41,558 nucleotides of DNA. Source: Clostridia bacterium. GTDB lineage: Bacteria > Bacillota > Clostridia > Oscillospirales > Acutalibacteraceae. Positions 15,472-24,030 of this stretch are shown here, piece after piece. Position 1 is the stretch's first letter. Each line of letters begins with the position of its first letter. The DNA lies in NCBI GenBank assembly GCA_017546665.1, contig JAFYSE010000056.1:1-41558 (forward strand). The letters run 5' to 3'. The position numbers and the translations under genes were made by a program. Under the pieces are notes generated by a model that worked only from the letters and a program-made list of their open reading frames with translations, was not told the origin of the DNA and did no database searches.

Positions 15472-17370
15472 TTATAAAACTCTCATACCTGCTACAGCTT
15501 GTAAAATCCAACGAGCATCAATACTTGTTACCTTTCCGTCACCGTTTACATCGGCATTAGAAAGTTGGATTGCATCAAACGCAATAATATTTGCAGAATA
15601 ACGCAACACCATACGTGCATCCATAGCAGTTATTTTCTTATCGCCATTAACATCACCCAATATTTCGTCGGGATATTCAGGATTTACTGTCAATGCACCT
15701 ACAACCACTATTTCTTTTTCACCACAATGGTTACATTCTCGAGATTTTTCACCCTCTGTTGTAGCAGTTGGTATAACTGTAATTTCCCACTCACTAAATT
15801 CATGACCCTTTTCAGGAATTTCTACTGAGAACACATCACCGCAAGTGCATTTGTACAATTCACTACCTTTTTCCGTACAGCTTGTCTCTTTTAAAATTTC
15901 ATTAGCATAAGAATGAATATGAGTTTTTGCATTGAAGTTGATTTTCGCATCGTAAAGTGGACCATTTGACTGTTCAATAGTTATGTTTTCCCACTGTGCC
16001 TCACTGCCTGTATAATTTACAGTTGTCAAATTATAACAACCTGTAAATGTATATGCATAAATTCGCTTCAAGCTCTTTGGAATGGTTATATTTGTAAGTG
16101 ACATACAGTTACTAAAAGCAGCACCATTCATATATGTAACACTTTCAGGAATAACAACAGAGTCAAGATTATTATTGTATGCAAAAACACTACCATAAAT
16201 TGACGTTACAGTATCAGGAATAACAACTCGTTTCAAGGATGAATTTGTAAACGCATTATCACCAATTATTTTTACTCCCCTTGGAATTTCAAAAACAACA
16301 TCTGATTTTCCGTTAGGGTATCTTAACAACTCTGTTTTATCCTTATTGTAAAGAACGCCATCAACTGATGTGTAGTTTTCATTTTCACTTGCTACAACAA
16401 ACTCTTTAAGTGAATTACAAGCAGAAAAGACTCTGTCGCCGATAGTTTCCACGCCTGCAGGAATTTCAACTGTTTCAAGGGCAACACATCCGTTAAATGC
16501 AGACATTCCAAGGGACTTAACACCCTTACCGATTTTAAGATTAACAAAAGAACTACACTCACAAAAAGCTCCTTGACCAATAGTTGTTACACTATCAGGG
16601 AAAGTGATATCCTTAAGCTTTGCACATTGATAAAAGGCTTCTTTTTCTATTGTTTTTAAACCCTCAGGTAAAACAAGAGTTTCAAGGGAGGAGCAATTTG
16701 AAAATGCAGCTTCACCGATGGTTTCAACACTATTACCTAATTCAAGAGTTTGAATATCAGCACAGTAATTGAATGTATCTTTTTCGATAGTCTTAACACC
16801 ATTACCGATTTTCACGGATTTAAGAGGAACATTATAAAAAGCTCCTTCGCTGATTTTTGTTACACTATCAGGAATGGTAATAGATTGCAGCTTTGTATTT
16901 ACAAAAGCTCGTTTTCCGATTGTTTTTAAATTTTCATTTAAAGTAATTTCCATCAATGAACCACAACCGGCAAAGGCATAATCACCAATAGTTTCCACCT
17001 TCTCACCGAATTCCACAGAAACGAGATATTCAGATGAACGGAAAGCACTATCACCAATCTTTTTAACATCCTTACCCAAAACAACCTTTTCAAGATTACT
17101 ATTATAGAAAAGGTACGCACCAATACTTATTACACCGTCTCCGATAATAAGATTTTTCATCTGTCCTTCATAAGCAACCCAAGGCGGATTATACATATCC
17201 CAAAAACTACCCATATCACCCTCGCCATTAATGGTTAAGGTTTGAGTTTCAGTATCATAAGTCCAAGTAAAATTATCACCAAAATTGCCTTCGGCAGTTT
17301 CGGCATAAACCAATGGTAACATTGTAATAACTAAAAGCAAAGATAAAATTATGGCAAAAAGTTTTTTCAT
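15472..17370 (-). CDS. Secreted BspA-type leucine-rich-repeat protein with dockerin
   Basis: This 632-residue protein has a signal peptide (about 1-23), then about 15-17 BspA-type (LRR_5) repeats to about residue 465, each near 23 residues with patterns such as IGDYAFAGC and LETVEIPAGVETIG. A Cys-containing segment with two CxxC-type pairs follows (about 485-560). It ends in a type I dockerin (about 572-632) with two calcium-binding repeats (DVNGDKKITAMDARM and DVNGDGKVTSIDARW). Dockerins plug into cohesin scaffolds, so the protein is probably displayed on a cellulosome-like complex or surface. The LRR part likely binds host or partner proteins. No cohesin is in the window. It is a single-gene unit. 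Confidence 0.9.
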   Translation of the reverse strand: MKKLFAIILSLLLVITMLPLVYAETAEGNFGDNFTWTYDTETQTLTINGEGDMGSFWDMYNPPWVAYEGQMKNLIIGDGVISIGAYLFYNSNLEKVVLGKDVKKIGDSAFRSSEYLVSVEFGEKVETIGDYAFAGCGSLMEITLNENLKTIGKRAFVNTKLQSITIPDSVTKISEGAFYNVPLKSVKIGNGVKTIEKDTFNYCADIQTLELGNSVETIGEAAFSNCSSLETLVLPEGLKTIEKEAFYQCAKLKDITFPDSVTTIGQGAFCECSSFVNLKIGKGVKSLGMSAFNGCVALETVEIPAGVETIGDRVFSACNSLKEFVVASENENYTSVDGVLYNKDKTELLRYPNGKSDVVFEIPRGVKIIGDNAFTNSSLKRVVIPDTVTSIYGSVFAYNNNLDSVVIPESVTYMNGAAFSNCMSLTNITIPKSLKRIYAYTFTGCYNLTTVNYTGSEAQWENITIEQSNGPLYDAKINFNAKTHIHSYANEILKETSCTEKGSELYKCTCGDVFSVEIPEKGHEFSEWEITVIPTATTEGEKSRECNHCGEKEIVVVGALTVNPEYPDEILGDVNGDKKITAMDARMVLRYSANIIAFDAIQLSNADVNGDGKVTSIDARWILQAVAGMRVL

Positions 17371-17405
17371 ATTTTCTACCCACTTTCTTTATACTTATTA
17401 ATCTC

Positions 17406-17434
17406 ATTATAGCACTATGAAAAAGCATTTACAA
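17406..17434 (-). promoter_or_regulatory. Promoter of the LRR-dockerin gene
   Basis: The minus strand reads TTGTAA (17429-17434), 17 bp, then TATAAT (17406-17411). Confidence 0.75.
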
Positions 17435-17483
17435 TTAATGTTTTAACCTAAATATTGAGTCAGTTTTTGTCTATAATGTGCAC

Positions 17484-17511
17484 AAAAAAGACACCTATAA
17501 TAGATGTCTTT
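17484..17511 (-). terminator. Terminator of the HydS gene cluster
   Basis: The stem is AAAGACA-C-CT (17487-17496) with AG-A-TGTCTTT (17502-17511), touching the PHP stop codon. It is followed on the minus strand by TTTTTTGTG. Confidence 0.65.
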
Positions 17512-18224
17512 CATTTATCTAATAAGTAATCAATTACAGCCTGTGCTGAACATTCAGGCAGGTCAATTTCAACTGATGGCTCAACCATATTTTCAAGATA
17601 GTGAGCATCAGAATTACGAAGATGCTTCATACCCTTTAAAAGCTCGTGTTTTTCTTCGTATTGTGGGATGAAAGCCTTGTGAGTAAACTCAGCAACAGTA
17701 AAATTCATTTCGGGGTACATAAATCCCAACACCGATAAGACAGAATAAGATGCTCTGTCCAAATGTGCAGGAAAAACAACGCCATCAAAACGAGAAACCT
17801 CTTTTACAACATCGTCAATACTTATTCCCGAAGCAGTTGTCAAAAGAATTTCTTCACTACCTAAAACTCCGTCGAGATGGTCCATTATATACTGATTACC
17901 AAAAATGCTCTCATCATTTTTAATTTGTGGCATTGTGCTTTTTACATATTCTGAAAAGTCCAACGCTTTCTGAAGTGTGGGGAAAAGACATACAGTATGA
18001 ATTTCTTCCGATGTGCAAAGCTCCATTCCGGGCACAACTATAATCCCCGCCTCTTCACCTGCTTTTATTGCAGCAGGACAATTAAGACAGGAGTTGTGGT
18101 CCGTTAAGGCAATAATATCATAACCCATAAGTTTTGCCATATTGACAAGATTATACGGTGTCATATCGTTATCGCCACAAGGAGATAAGCAGGAGTGCAG
18201 ATGAAAATCATACTTTAATTTCAT
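17511..18224 (-). CDS. PHP-domain metal-dependent phosphoesterase
   Basis: This 237-residue protein has PHP-family metal motifs: DFHLHSCLSPCG (H8, H10), ALTDHNS, PGMELCTSEEIH, PAHLDR and the late DAHYLENM. PHP proteins hydrolyse phosphate esters such as nucleotides or histidinol phosphate; the substrate here is unknown. It is the last of five coupled genes and overlaps the preceding DRTGG gene by four bases. In this context it may process a signal molecule or a phosphoprotein of the hydrogenase-sensor module, which is inference. Confidence 0.85.
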   Translation of the reverse strand: MKLKYDFHLHSCLSPCGDNDMTPYNLVNMAKLMGYDIIALTDHNSCLNCPAAIKAGEEAGIIVVPGMELCTSEEIHTVCLFPTLQKALDFSEYVKSTMPQIKNDESIFGNQYIMDHLDGVLGSEEILLTTASGISIDDVVKEVSRFDGVVFPAHLDRASYSVLSVLGFMYPEMNFTVAEFTHKAFIPQYEEKHELLKGMKHLRNSDAHYLENMVEPSVEIDLPECSAQAVIDYLLDK

Positions 18225-18547
18225 ATTGTTTCACCAAGCTTGTTTGCCAAGGTATATGCATTTTCTTCCGAGGATAACACACATACACCTTGCATTTCTG
18301 CACGATTTTTAGCATCATCATCTAAAGTTGCATTTTCGCAAAGCACGATACAAGCACAATCAGCAAGTACGGAAACTGCAATAGCATTTATATTTCCCAT
18401 TACTGTAAACCAACAGTCGCCACCTTGTGCCCTACCCATAACCCAGCTTAAAAGGTCACCACAATATCCACCCGTTACTTCACGGTCAATATCGCCTTCA
18501 ACAAGAATATTCAGTTCTAATTTTTCTGTTAATTCTCTTACTGTCAT
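18221..18547 (-). CDS. DRTGG-domain protein (second copy)
   Basis: This 108-residue protein is essentially one DRTGG domain, known from phosphotransacetylase and HPr-kinase relatives; its function is poorly defined. Features are the opening MTVRELTEKLELNILV, the VTGGYCGDLLSWVMG turn and an alternating beta/alpha pattern with a central ACIVLCENA strand. It is paralogous in fold to the first gene of the cluster. Its ATG shares a base with the hydS stop, and its end overlaps the PHP gene by four bases. A ligand-binding or dimerisation role is inferred. Confidence 0.8.
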   Translation of the reverse strand: MTVRELTEKLELNILVEGDIDREVTGGYCGDLLSWVMGRAQGGDCWFTVMGNINAIAVSVLADCACIVLCENATLDDDAKNRAEMQGVCVLSSEENAYTLANKLGETI

Positions 18548-19836
18548 TATTTATCCTCTTTATTTTCTGTACGGAATGGTTTTGGCAAAACTGCACCCTC
18601 TTTATCTTTCATTGCAAAGATACAGTCGTTTCTGTCCGCCTTACCGATTACAACATCCTCTGCAAAACAATGGCAAGAAGGTGAACCGCACATGCCACAG
18701 TCAAGACCCGGTAAGGTGCTTTCAATTTCCTTAATCTCATTCATCTTCTGCATAGCTTCAAAAACATTGTCTGCAAGTTTCCAAGGAGAAGCCTCCAAAG
18801 GCTTTTCCCAATACATTTCCCTTGGAACGGTTTCATATTCAAGATGATTACAAGAAACAGGCATATATTTACGGAGTCTTTGAAGTCGTGCTTTTGCAAC
18901 AAAAGGATTTTCAACGGTCAAAGGTCCGCCTACACAACCACCTGAACAAGCATTAAGCTCGATAAATTCAAGGTCGTTAAGCTTTTCATCTTCTAATTCT
19001 TCAAGAACCTTTATAACATTTTCAATACCATCAGCTGCAAGATAACGTTCTCTCAAAATTGCCGCTGACTCACCACCTGACGAAGCCCAGCTGACGCCGA
19101 TAATACCTGAATCACTTAAATCTTCAAGCTCAATGATTTTATCCATCTGCTGAACTAAAACGGGATAAATATCCTTAATAGCAAGAACACCATTTATGTT
19201 TGATTTGCCATTACAGATTGGCTGTTTAATTGAAGAAATTTTTGCAGTACACGGAGTTATGAAAAACACGCCGATATCTTCATCCGGAAGACCTGTTTCT
19301 TCCATTGCCTTAATTCGAGCAAGACGTGCTGCCTCTTCCATTGGTGCGTTCAAATCAAGAACATTTTCAATAAGGTTAGGGAAACGGACTCTAATCAGTC
19401 GTACAACAGCAGGACAAGCCGATGAAATCACAGGCTTTTTCACCTTATTCATAGAAATAATAAGTCGGGTTGCCTCACTAACCAATTCTGCACCCTTTGA
19501 AACCTCAAACACATCGTCAAAGCCCATTCTTTTAAGACCTGTCAACACATAATCAGGGTCGTCAAGATTATTGAACTGACCATAAAGAGATGGTGCAGGC
19601 ACAGCAATTCTGTATTTATAATCAAGAATTTCATTCAGAGAATATCTTTCAGCATATTTTGCGTGGTGTGGACAAATTCTTATGCACTCGCCACAGTCAA
19701 CACATCGTTCTGAAATAATATACGCCTTTCCGTTACGTACACGGATGGCATTTGTAGGGCAACGTTTAAGACAACTAACGCAACCCTTACATTTATCCGC
19801 ATCAAGACGCACGGAGTGGAAATAAGTTTCGTTCAT
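18547..19836 (-). CDS. HydS-type (putative sensory) [FeFe]-hydrogenase
   Basis: This 429-residue protein has a two-cluster ferredoxin domain (C16, C19, C22, C26; C45, C48, C51, C55), the [FeFe]-hydrogenase H-cluster domain (about 75-330) and a C-terminal four-cysteine FeS domain (C380, C383, C388, C405). The four H-cluster ligands are kept: C141 (SSACP), C196 (TPCTAK), C297 and C301 (NACSGGC). The cysteine that relays protons in catalytic enzymes (TSCCP) is alanine 140. That change is known in HydS of Thermotoga, regarded as an H2 sensor. The neighbours (RsbW-type kinase, DRTGG, PHP) fit a sensor. The start at 19836 follows GGAG by eight bases. Confidence 0.88.
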   Translation of the reverse strand: MNETYFHSVRLDADKCKGCVSCLKRCPTNAIRVRNGKAYIISERCVDCGECIRICPHHAKYAERYSLNEILDYKYRIAVPAPSLYGQFNNLDDPDYVLTGLKRMGFDDVFEVSKGAELVSEATRLIISMNKVKKPVISSACPAVVRLIRVRFPNLIENVLDLNAPMEEAARLARIKAMEETGLPDEDIGVFFITPCTAKISSIKQPICNGKSNINGVLAIKDIYPVLVQQMDKIIELEDLSDSGIIGVSWASSGGESAAILRERYLAADGIENVIKVLEELEDEKLNDLEFIELNACSGGCVGGPLTVENPFVAKARLQRLRKYMPVSCNHLEYETVPREMYWEKPLEASPWKLADNVFEAMQKMNEIKEIESTLPGLDCGMCGSPSCHCFAEDVVIGKADRNDCIFAMKDKEGAVLPKPFRTENKEDK

Positions 19837-19873
19837 TTCTGTTTCTCCAATCAATTAATAGAGACATTAATAT

Positions 19874-20296
19874 TTATGAGGTGATTACCTTTAAGTACAT
19901 TGTAGTACCCACACCCACAGTTGAATCAATTTTCATTTCGTCGGTGTATTTTTTAATATTAGGCAGACCCATTCCTGCACCAAATCCCAAAGAACGCACA
20001 TTATCGGGAGCGGTTGAATAGCCCTCCTTCATAGCGAGAGCAACGTCAGGAATGCCGGGGCCTTGGTCAGTTAACACCATAGAGATACTTTCCGGAGAAA
20101 TTTCAACATCAATTTCTCCACCACCCGCATGAATTACAAGATTGATTTCTGCCTCATAAAGAGCAATAACAACTTTTCTTATAATCTCAGGATTAAATCC
20201 CAAATCTTTAAGTGTCTTTTTTACTGAACCCGAAGCCTCGCCTGCACGAGTGAAGTCATCACCCGGAACGGTAAAATGAAGCTTAAAGTTATTCAT
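19874..20296 (-). CDS. RsbW/SpoIIAB-type ATP-binding (serine kinase-like) protein
   Basis: This 140-residue protein is a lone GHKL ATPase domain like anti-sigma-factor kinases. Visible are the N-box EAEINLVIHA, the G1-box DQGPGIPD and the G2-box GFGAGMGLPNIKK. It has no sensor or phospho-acceptor domain, so it probably phosphorylates a serine on a partner. No STAS anti-anti-sigma or sigma gene is adjacent. It sits between the first DRTGG gene (four-base overlap) and hydS. The likely job is to turn the redox/H2 state sensed by HydS into phosphorylation, which is inference. Confidence 0.86.
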   Translation of the reverse strand: MNNFKLHFTVPGDDFTRAGEASGSVKKTLKDLGFNPEIIRKVVIALYEAEINLVIHAGGGEIDVEISPESISMVLTDQGPGIPDVALAMKEGYSTAPDNVRSLGFGAGMGLPNIKKYTDEMKIDSTVGVGTTMYLKVITS

Positions 20297-20643
20297 ATCA
20301 TTGCTCCTCCACGAAGACCTTTTTCATAAAGCATACCGCAAGCAGTAAACATTGGTTGCTTTGTTGTCATAAGAACAATATCTCTATCCTTTGCTAAATC
20401 AATAATATTCTGGTCCGGTTGTTTACCACGAACAAACACAATACAATGCATATCCATCATCTCAGCAGTTCTTACAACCTGTGGATTAACAAGACCTGAA
20501 AGAAGCACCGCTTGTTCCTTAACATAAGCTAAAACATCGCTCATCATATCACTACCGCAAGCAGCAAAAACCTCACGGTCCATAAGGTCTTCCCCACAGA
20601 TAACTTCTGCACCAAGAATTTCTTTAATTTCATATACTTTCAT
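20293..20643 (-). CDS. DRTGG-domain protein (first copy)
   Basis: This 116-residue protein is one DRTGG-type domain: MKVYEIKEILGAEVICG, DREVFAACGSDMMSDVLA, an HCIVFVRG strand and DIVLMTTKQPMFTACG. It opens the HydS cluster, has a good SD (GGGAGG) and overlaps the kinase gene by four bases. The function of the isolated domain is not known. Confidence 0.82.
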   Translation of the reverse strand: MKVYEIKEILGAEVICGEDLMDREVFAACGSDMMSDVLAYVKEQAVLLSGLVNPQVVRTAEMMDMHCIVFVRGKQPDQNIIDLAKDRDIVLMTTKQPMFTACGMLYEKGLRGGAMI

Positions 20644-20678
20644 AATTTTTCCTCCCGACTACTGTCAGATATATAAAA

Positions 20679-20707
20679 ATTATACACTAAATCTAAACCC
20701 AATACAA
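20679..20707 (-). promoter_or_regulatory. Promoter of the HydS gene cluster
   Basis: The minus strand reads TTGTAT (20702-20707), 17 bp, then TATAAT (20679-20684). It is the only promoter seen for the five genes. Confidence 0.75.
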
Positions 20708-20753
20708 TGAGCCACTTTACCGAATTATATTCACTTTATTTGTGAATAATGAG

Positions 20754-20787
20754 CAAGAAAAAAACGGTGAAACCGAAGTTTCACCGT
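20754..20787 (-). terminator. Terminator of the tandem paralogue genes
   Basis: A perfect 10-bp stem, ACGGTGAAAC (20764-20773) with GTTTCACCGT (20778-20787), has loop CGAA. It is followed on the minus strand by TTTTTTCTTG. Confidence 0.92.
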
Positions 20788-20807
20788 AATTCGTTTAAAT
20801 ATTCAAA

Positions 20808-21809
20808 TTAATATTTGAAGTTTGTGTACTTAGCATTCATTTCTGCAGCACCTGTACCTGTTGCTGATGGAATAGCAAGCTTGATTTTAAGTGTTGCTTC
20901 GAATGTGTACTTGTATTCAAGGCTTGTAAGGTTGCCGTTTTCAATTACAGCTGTAATAAGAATGTTCTTATATGTTGCTGATGATTCAGCAGGAACAACC
21001 TTAACTGCATCGCCAACTGCACCTGCGATACTTGAGTTAACTTCATCAAATGTGATGTAGTCGTTAGATGCGTGTCCCCATGCACTGTTTGCATCAGGAG
21101 TTACTGTGTTCTTAATCTGAACCTGATATTTGTTACCAGATACCTGGAATGACTGGATATCAGCTTCTGTAAGAGTCATAGCCTTAATCATATATTTTGC
21201 ATCAAAGCCTTCACCCTTACCGTTCTTAACCTCACCGCTGATTGGCTTATCCTTAATACCAAGGAAACCACCAACAACTGAGTTAAGAGAAGCGTTTTCA
21301 TCTACACCCTTAATGATTTTATCAAGAGCACTTGTAAGTGAACCAACATCAATGTTCTTTGTGAACTTAGCTGTTCTTTCGAATGAATATGAAGCTTTAG
21401 CAGCCTTTGCTGTTGCTTCGTTAAGAGCTTTTGCTACATCTGCCTTTGTTGCAGCTGCTGGAGCGTTGCTTTCGCCACCTGGAGTTGTTGTTTCTCCGCC
21501 TGGAGTTGTTTCGCCACCTGGAGTTGTTTCGCCACCCTGTGGGTCTTCTGGGAACATGCTTTCTCCGCCTTCTGGGTCTGTTGTTTCTCCACCTGGAGTT
21601 GTTGTCTGTCCGTTCTGTACAGGTGCGTTTACGCCTGCTTCTTCAACTGCTTTCTTAGCTGCTGTCTGACCAAGTACAAATGTACCTGCTGCAAGAGCAA
21701 GAGCAAGAACGATTGCCCAGAATTTTGTCCAACCTTTTGATGATTTTTCTTTTTTCATTGCCTTAATTTCTGCCTGTTCAGGGCTTAAAGGCTTCTTCTG
21801 TTTTGCCAT
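20808..21809 (-). CDS. Membrane-anchored protein of unknown function, paralogue B
   Basis: This 333-residue protein has a basic cytoplasmic N-terminus (1-28), one membrane helix (about 30-50), a low-complexity Gly/Pro/Thr/Glu linker (about 65-115, TTPGGE repeats) and an external domain of about 215 residues. The domain opens with APAAATKADVAKALNEATAKA and contains NSVVGGFLGI. The same features recur in the preceding gene, so the two are tandem duplicates. No known domain is recognised. The pattern of strands ending in a Tyr-rich C-terminus suggests a beta-rich extracellular fold. It starts 22 bases after the upstream paralogue. Confidence 0.78.
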   Translation of the reverse strand: MAKQKKPLSPEQAEIKAMKKEKSSKGWTKFWAIVLALALAAGTFVLGQTAAKKAVEEAGVNAPVQNGQTTTPGGETTDPEGGESMFPEDPQGGETTPGGETTPGGETTTPGGESNAPAAATKADVAKALNEATAKAAKASYSFERTAKFTKNIDVGSLTSALDKIIKGVDENASLNSVVGGFLGIKDKPISGEVKNGKGEGFDAKYMIKAMTLTEADIQSFQVSGNKYQVQIKNTVTPDANSAWGHASNDYITFDEVNSSIAGAVGDAVKVVPAESSATYKNILITAVIENGNLTSLEYKYTFEATLKIKLAIPSATGTGAAEMNAKYTNFKY

Positions 21810-21831
21810 ATTTAAGTTCTCCTTTCAAAAA

Positions 21832-22854
21832 TTAAGCAAATGTGTAAGTGCATTCCATTTTGCCAGCACCCTTACCATCAATGTTAGCAACTAATGCTTT
21901 GAGCTTAAGTGAGTTAACTGTCATTGTGTATGAAATTTTTACACTCTTAAGTGCATTGTTTTCTACAACTGCAGTAACAAGGATTGCTGTAAAGTCAACG
22001 TCAAGGCTATTGATTGTAACAAGGTTAGAAAGTGAACCAAGACCATCTGCAACACCCTTTGATACTTCGTCCTTTGTGATGAAGTCATTTGTTACGTGGT
22101 TAAGTGCGTTGCCACCATCCTTTTGTGGGCTCTTACATGCATTAAGCTGTACCATGTATGTGTTGCCCTTTACCTGCATTGCTTTAATGTCAGCTTCTGC
22201 AAGTGAGAAACCTTTAAGAAGGTATTTTTCATCGTTCATTTTGCCTTCTGAAGGAAGTTTGCCACCCTTAACATCGCCTTCCCAAGCAGGGTCAGTTTCT
22301 TTACCAGAAATTCCAAGGAATCCACCAACAACCGAATCAAGGTTAGCATTTGGGTCAACTCTCTGGATAACACCGTTAAGTGTGTCTGTTGCACTACCTA
22401 CATCAAGAGGACTTGTGTACCAGCATTTTCTTGCCCATTTGTAATCGCCTTTAGCAGCTTTTGCTGTTACTTCGTTGAGAAGCTTCGCAACGTCTGCTTT
22501 TGTTGCTGCTGCAGGAGCATTGCCTTCTCCGCCGTCTGGAGTTGTTGCATCTCCGCCGTCAGGAGTTGTTGCGTCGTCTGAAGGTGTCTGGTCGTCAAAC
22601 AATACGTCGTCATCACTTGGAGTTGATGAACCACCATCAGGAGTTGTTGCGTTGCCACCCTGAACTGCTGCGTTGCCGCCACCAAGAATCATTGATGGAA
22701 GTGTGAATGCAACAGAAACGAGAGAATATGCAACTACAAGTGCAAGGAATACTGCCAATGCCTTTGTAAATGTTCCGAAGAATAATTTGCTTTTTGCTTC
22801 TTTCTTAGCAATCTTAGCCTTTACTTCTTCGGGTGTTAAATTCTTTTTAGCCAT
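21832..22854 (-). CDS. Membrane-anchored protein of unknown function, paralogue A
   Basis: This 340-residue protein has the same layout as its downstream neighbour: charged N-terminus (1-28), membrane helix (about 29-55), a linker rich in Thr/Pro/Asp/Gly (about 65-112, with TTPDGG repeats) and an external domain (about 113-340) that shares APAAATKADVAK and DSVVGGFLGI. It differs by two cysteines (in ARKCWY and NACKS), which could form a disulphide. SD AAAGGGGAG is strong. No function can be assigned. Divergence between the copies is large outside the shared motifs, so they likely have distinct partners. Confidence 0.78.
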   Translation of the reverse strand: MAKKNLTPEEVKAKIAKKEAKSKLFFGTFTKALAVFLALVVAYSLVSVAFTLPSMILGGGNAAVQGGNATTPDGGSSTPSDDDVLFDDQTPSDDATTPDGGDATTPDGGEGNAPAAATKADVAKLLNEVTAKAAKGDYKWARKCWYTSPLDVGSATDTLNGVIQRVDPNANLDSVVGGFLGISGKETDPAWEGDVKGGKLPSEGKMNDEKYLLKGFSLAEADIKAMQVKGNTYMVQLNACKSPQKDGGNALNHVTNDFITKDEVSKGVADGLGSLSNLVTINSLDVDFTAILVTAVVENNALKSVKISYTMTVNSLKLKALVANIDGKGAGKMECTYTFA

Positions 22855-22897
22855 AATAGGGCTCCCCTTTCATGTTATATGTAACATATACATGCTA

Positions 22898-22926
22898 AAT
22901 GTACTACAAAAAATTAAAATTGTCAA
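22898..22926 (-). promoter_or_regulatory. Promoter of the tandem paralogue pair
   Basis: The minus strand reads TTGACA (22921-22926), 17 bp, then TACATT (22898-22903). An inverted repeat, TGTTA-TATG-TAACA (22873-22886), lies between promoter and SD and could be an operator. Confidence 0.65.
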
Positions 22927-22933
22927 CCAAAAT

Positions 22934-23485
22934 TTATAGTTTTGTAATAATCTTTTCATAAATTCGGCTTATTGGCAGACCAACAACATTAAAATAGTCT
23001 CCCTCTATGCCACGGATAAATTTTGATGCCAAACCTTGTATTCCGTAAGCACCTGCTTTGTCATAAGGTTCATCGCTATTAATATAGGTATATATTTCCT
23101 CGTCCGTTAGGGGTAAAAATTCAACCTTTGTTTCCTCTGCAAAGGTTATTGAAACGCCATTTCCTATTGCACAAACACCTGTGAAAACGGAATGCACTCT
23201 ACCTGAAAGAGATTTAATCATATTGTAGGCATCATCCTTATCCTTTGGTTTCCCGAGAATTCTGTCATCAAGTACAACAACTGTATCTGCACCAAGGACA
23301 AGCTCATCATCTGCTCTCTCAACTGCCATAGCCTTTCTTGCTGCAAGGAATACAACTGCGTCCTGTGGCTTTGTGCCTTCAGGAATTGTTTCATCTGCGT
23401 CAGCAACTCTTACTGTGAAATCTATACCCGCATTTTTCAAAATTTCGCTTCGCCTTGGGGATTTTGATGCTAAAACAAGTTTCAT
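22934..23485 (-). CDS. maf: Maf-like nucleoside triphosphate pyrophosphatase
   Basis: This 183-residue protein matches the Maf/YhdE family, which hydrolyses dTTP/UTP and modified nucleotides and is linked to septum control. Motifs: LASKSPRRSEIL at the N-terminus, ADADETIPEG, ADTVVVLDDRILGKPKD, SLSGRVHSVFTGV, and near the end DKAGAYGIQG and EGDYFNVVGLP. It overlaps nudF by four bases and is the last gene of the murD-nudF-maf unit. No clear terminator follows. Confidence 0.95.
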   Translation of the reverse strand: MKLVLASKSPRRSEILKNAGIDFTVRVADADETIPEGTKPQDAVVFLAARKAMAVERADDELVLGADTVVVLDDRILGKPKDKDDAYNMIKSLSGRVHSVFTGVCAIGNGVSITFAEETKVEFLPLTDEEIYTYINSDEPYDKAGAYGIQGLASKFIRGIEGDYFNVVGLPISRIYEKIITKL

Positions 23486-24027
23486 ATCTTACCCTCATTT
23501 TTAAGTTGGTTTATTTTCAAAATCATTGTCTGGGTTTTACTGTCACGAATCTCACCATTCATAACCATTTTTACTGCATCTTTAAGTGAAATTTTGTAAA
23601 CCTCTAAGAATTCGTCTTCATCTGGATTTTGCTCGCCGAATTCAAGGTCAGTAGCAAGATACATATGGATAATCTCCCCACAATAACCCGGTGTAGGATA
23701 GAGTTTTCCAAGACTCATATATTTATTGGCAGTTGCACCTGTTTCTTCCTTTAACTCTCTTTTACCTGCCTCAAATGGGTCCTCACCTTTTTCAAGTTTT
23801 CCTGCAGGTAATTCCGTAACGATTTCCATATAAGGATAACGAAATTGCTTTACAAAATAGAGATTGTACTCATTGTCAAGCGGTGCTACACAAACGCCAC
23901 CATTATGCTCAACGATTTCTCTTTTTGCTGTTGTGCCGTTTGGAAGAAGTGCATCATCAACACGAAGATTAACTATTTTGCCTTGAAACTTATATTCAAA
24001 ACTAATTTGCTTTTCTGTTAAATCCAT
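23482..24027 (-). CDS. Nudix hydrolase, ADP-ribose pyrophosphatase type
   Basis: This 181-residue protein has a clear Nudix box, GKLEKGEDPFEAGKRELKEE followed by TGA (about residues 76-98), with the family's upstream FRYPYMEIVTELPAG and downstream YPTPGYCGE, which point to the ADP-ribose pyrophosphatase (NudF) subgroup. It cleaves ADP-ribose to AMP and ribose 5-phosphate. It lies three bases after murD and overlaps maf, so the three are one operon. Confidence 0.93.
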   Translation of the reverse strand: MDLTEKQISFEYKFQGKIVNLRVDDALLPNGTTAKREIVEHNGGVCVAPLDNEYNLYFVKQFRYPYMEIVTELPAGKLEKGEDPFEAGKRELKEETGATANKYMSLGKLYPTPGYCGEIIHMYLATDLEFGEQNPDEDEFLEVYKISLKDAVKMVMNGEIRDSKTQTMILKINQLKNEGKI

Positions 24028-24030
24028 AAC

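Noticed and set aside
18547..19836. Ordinary H2-evolving hydrogenase
   Set aside because: The proton-relay cysteine is replaced by alanine and the neighbours are signalling proteins.
21480..21600. CRISPR array
   Set aside because: Repeats are short, in frame and encode TTPGGE units; no regular spacers and no cas genes.
21431..21669. Plus-strand frames with PPGVV or LEL repeats
   Set aside because: They mirror the low-complexity linker codons of paralogue B on the minus strand.
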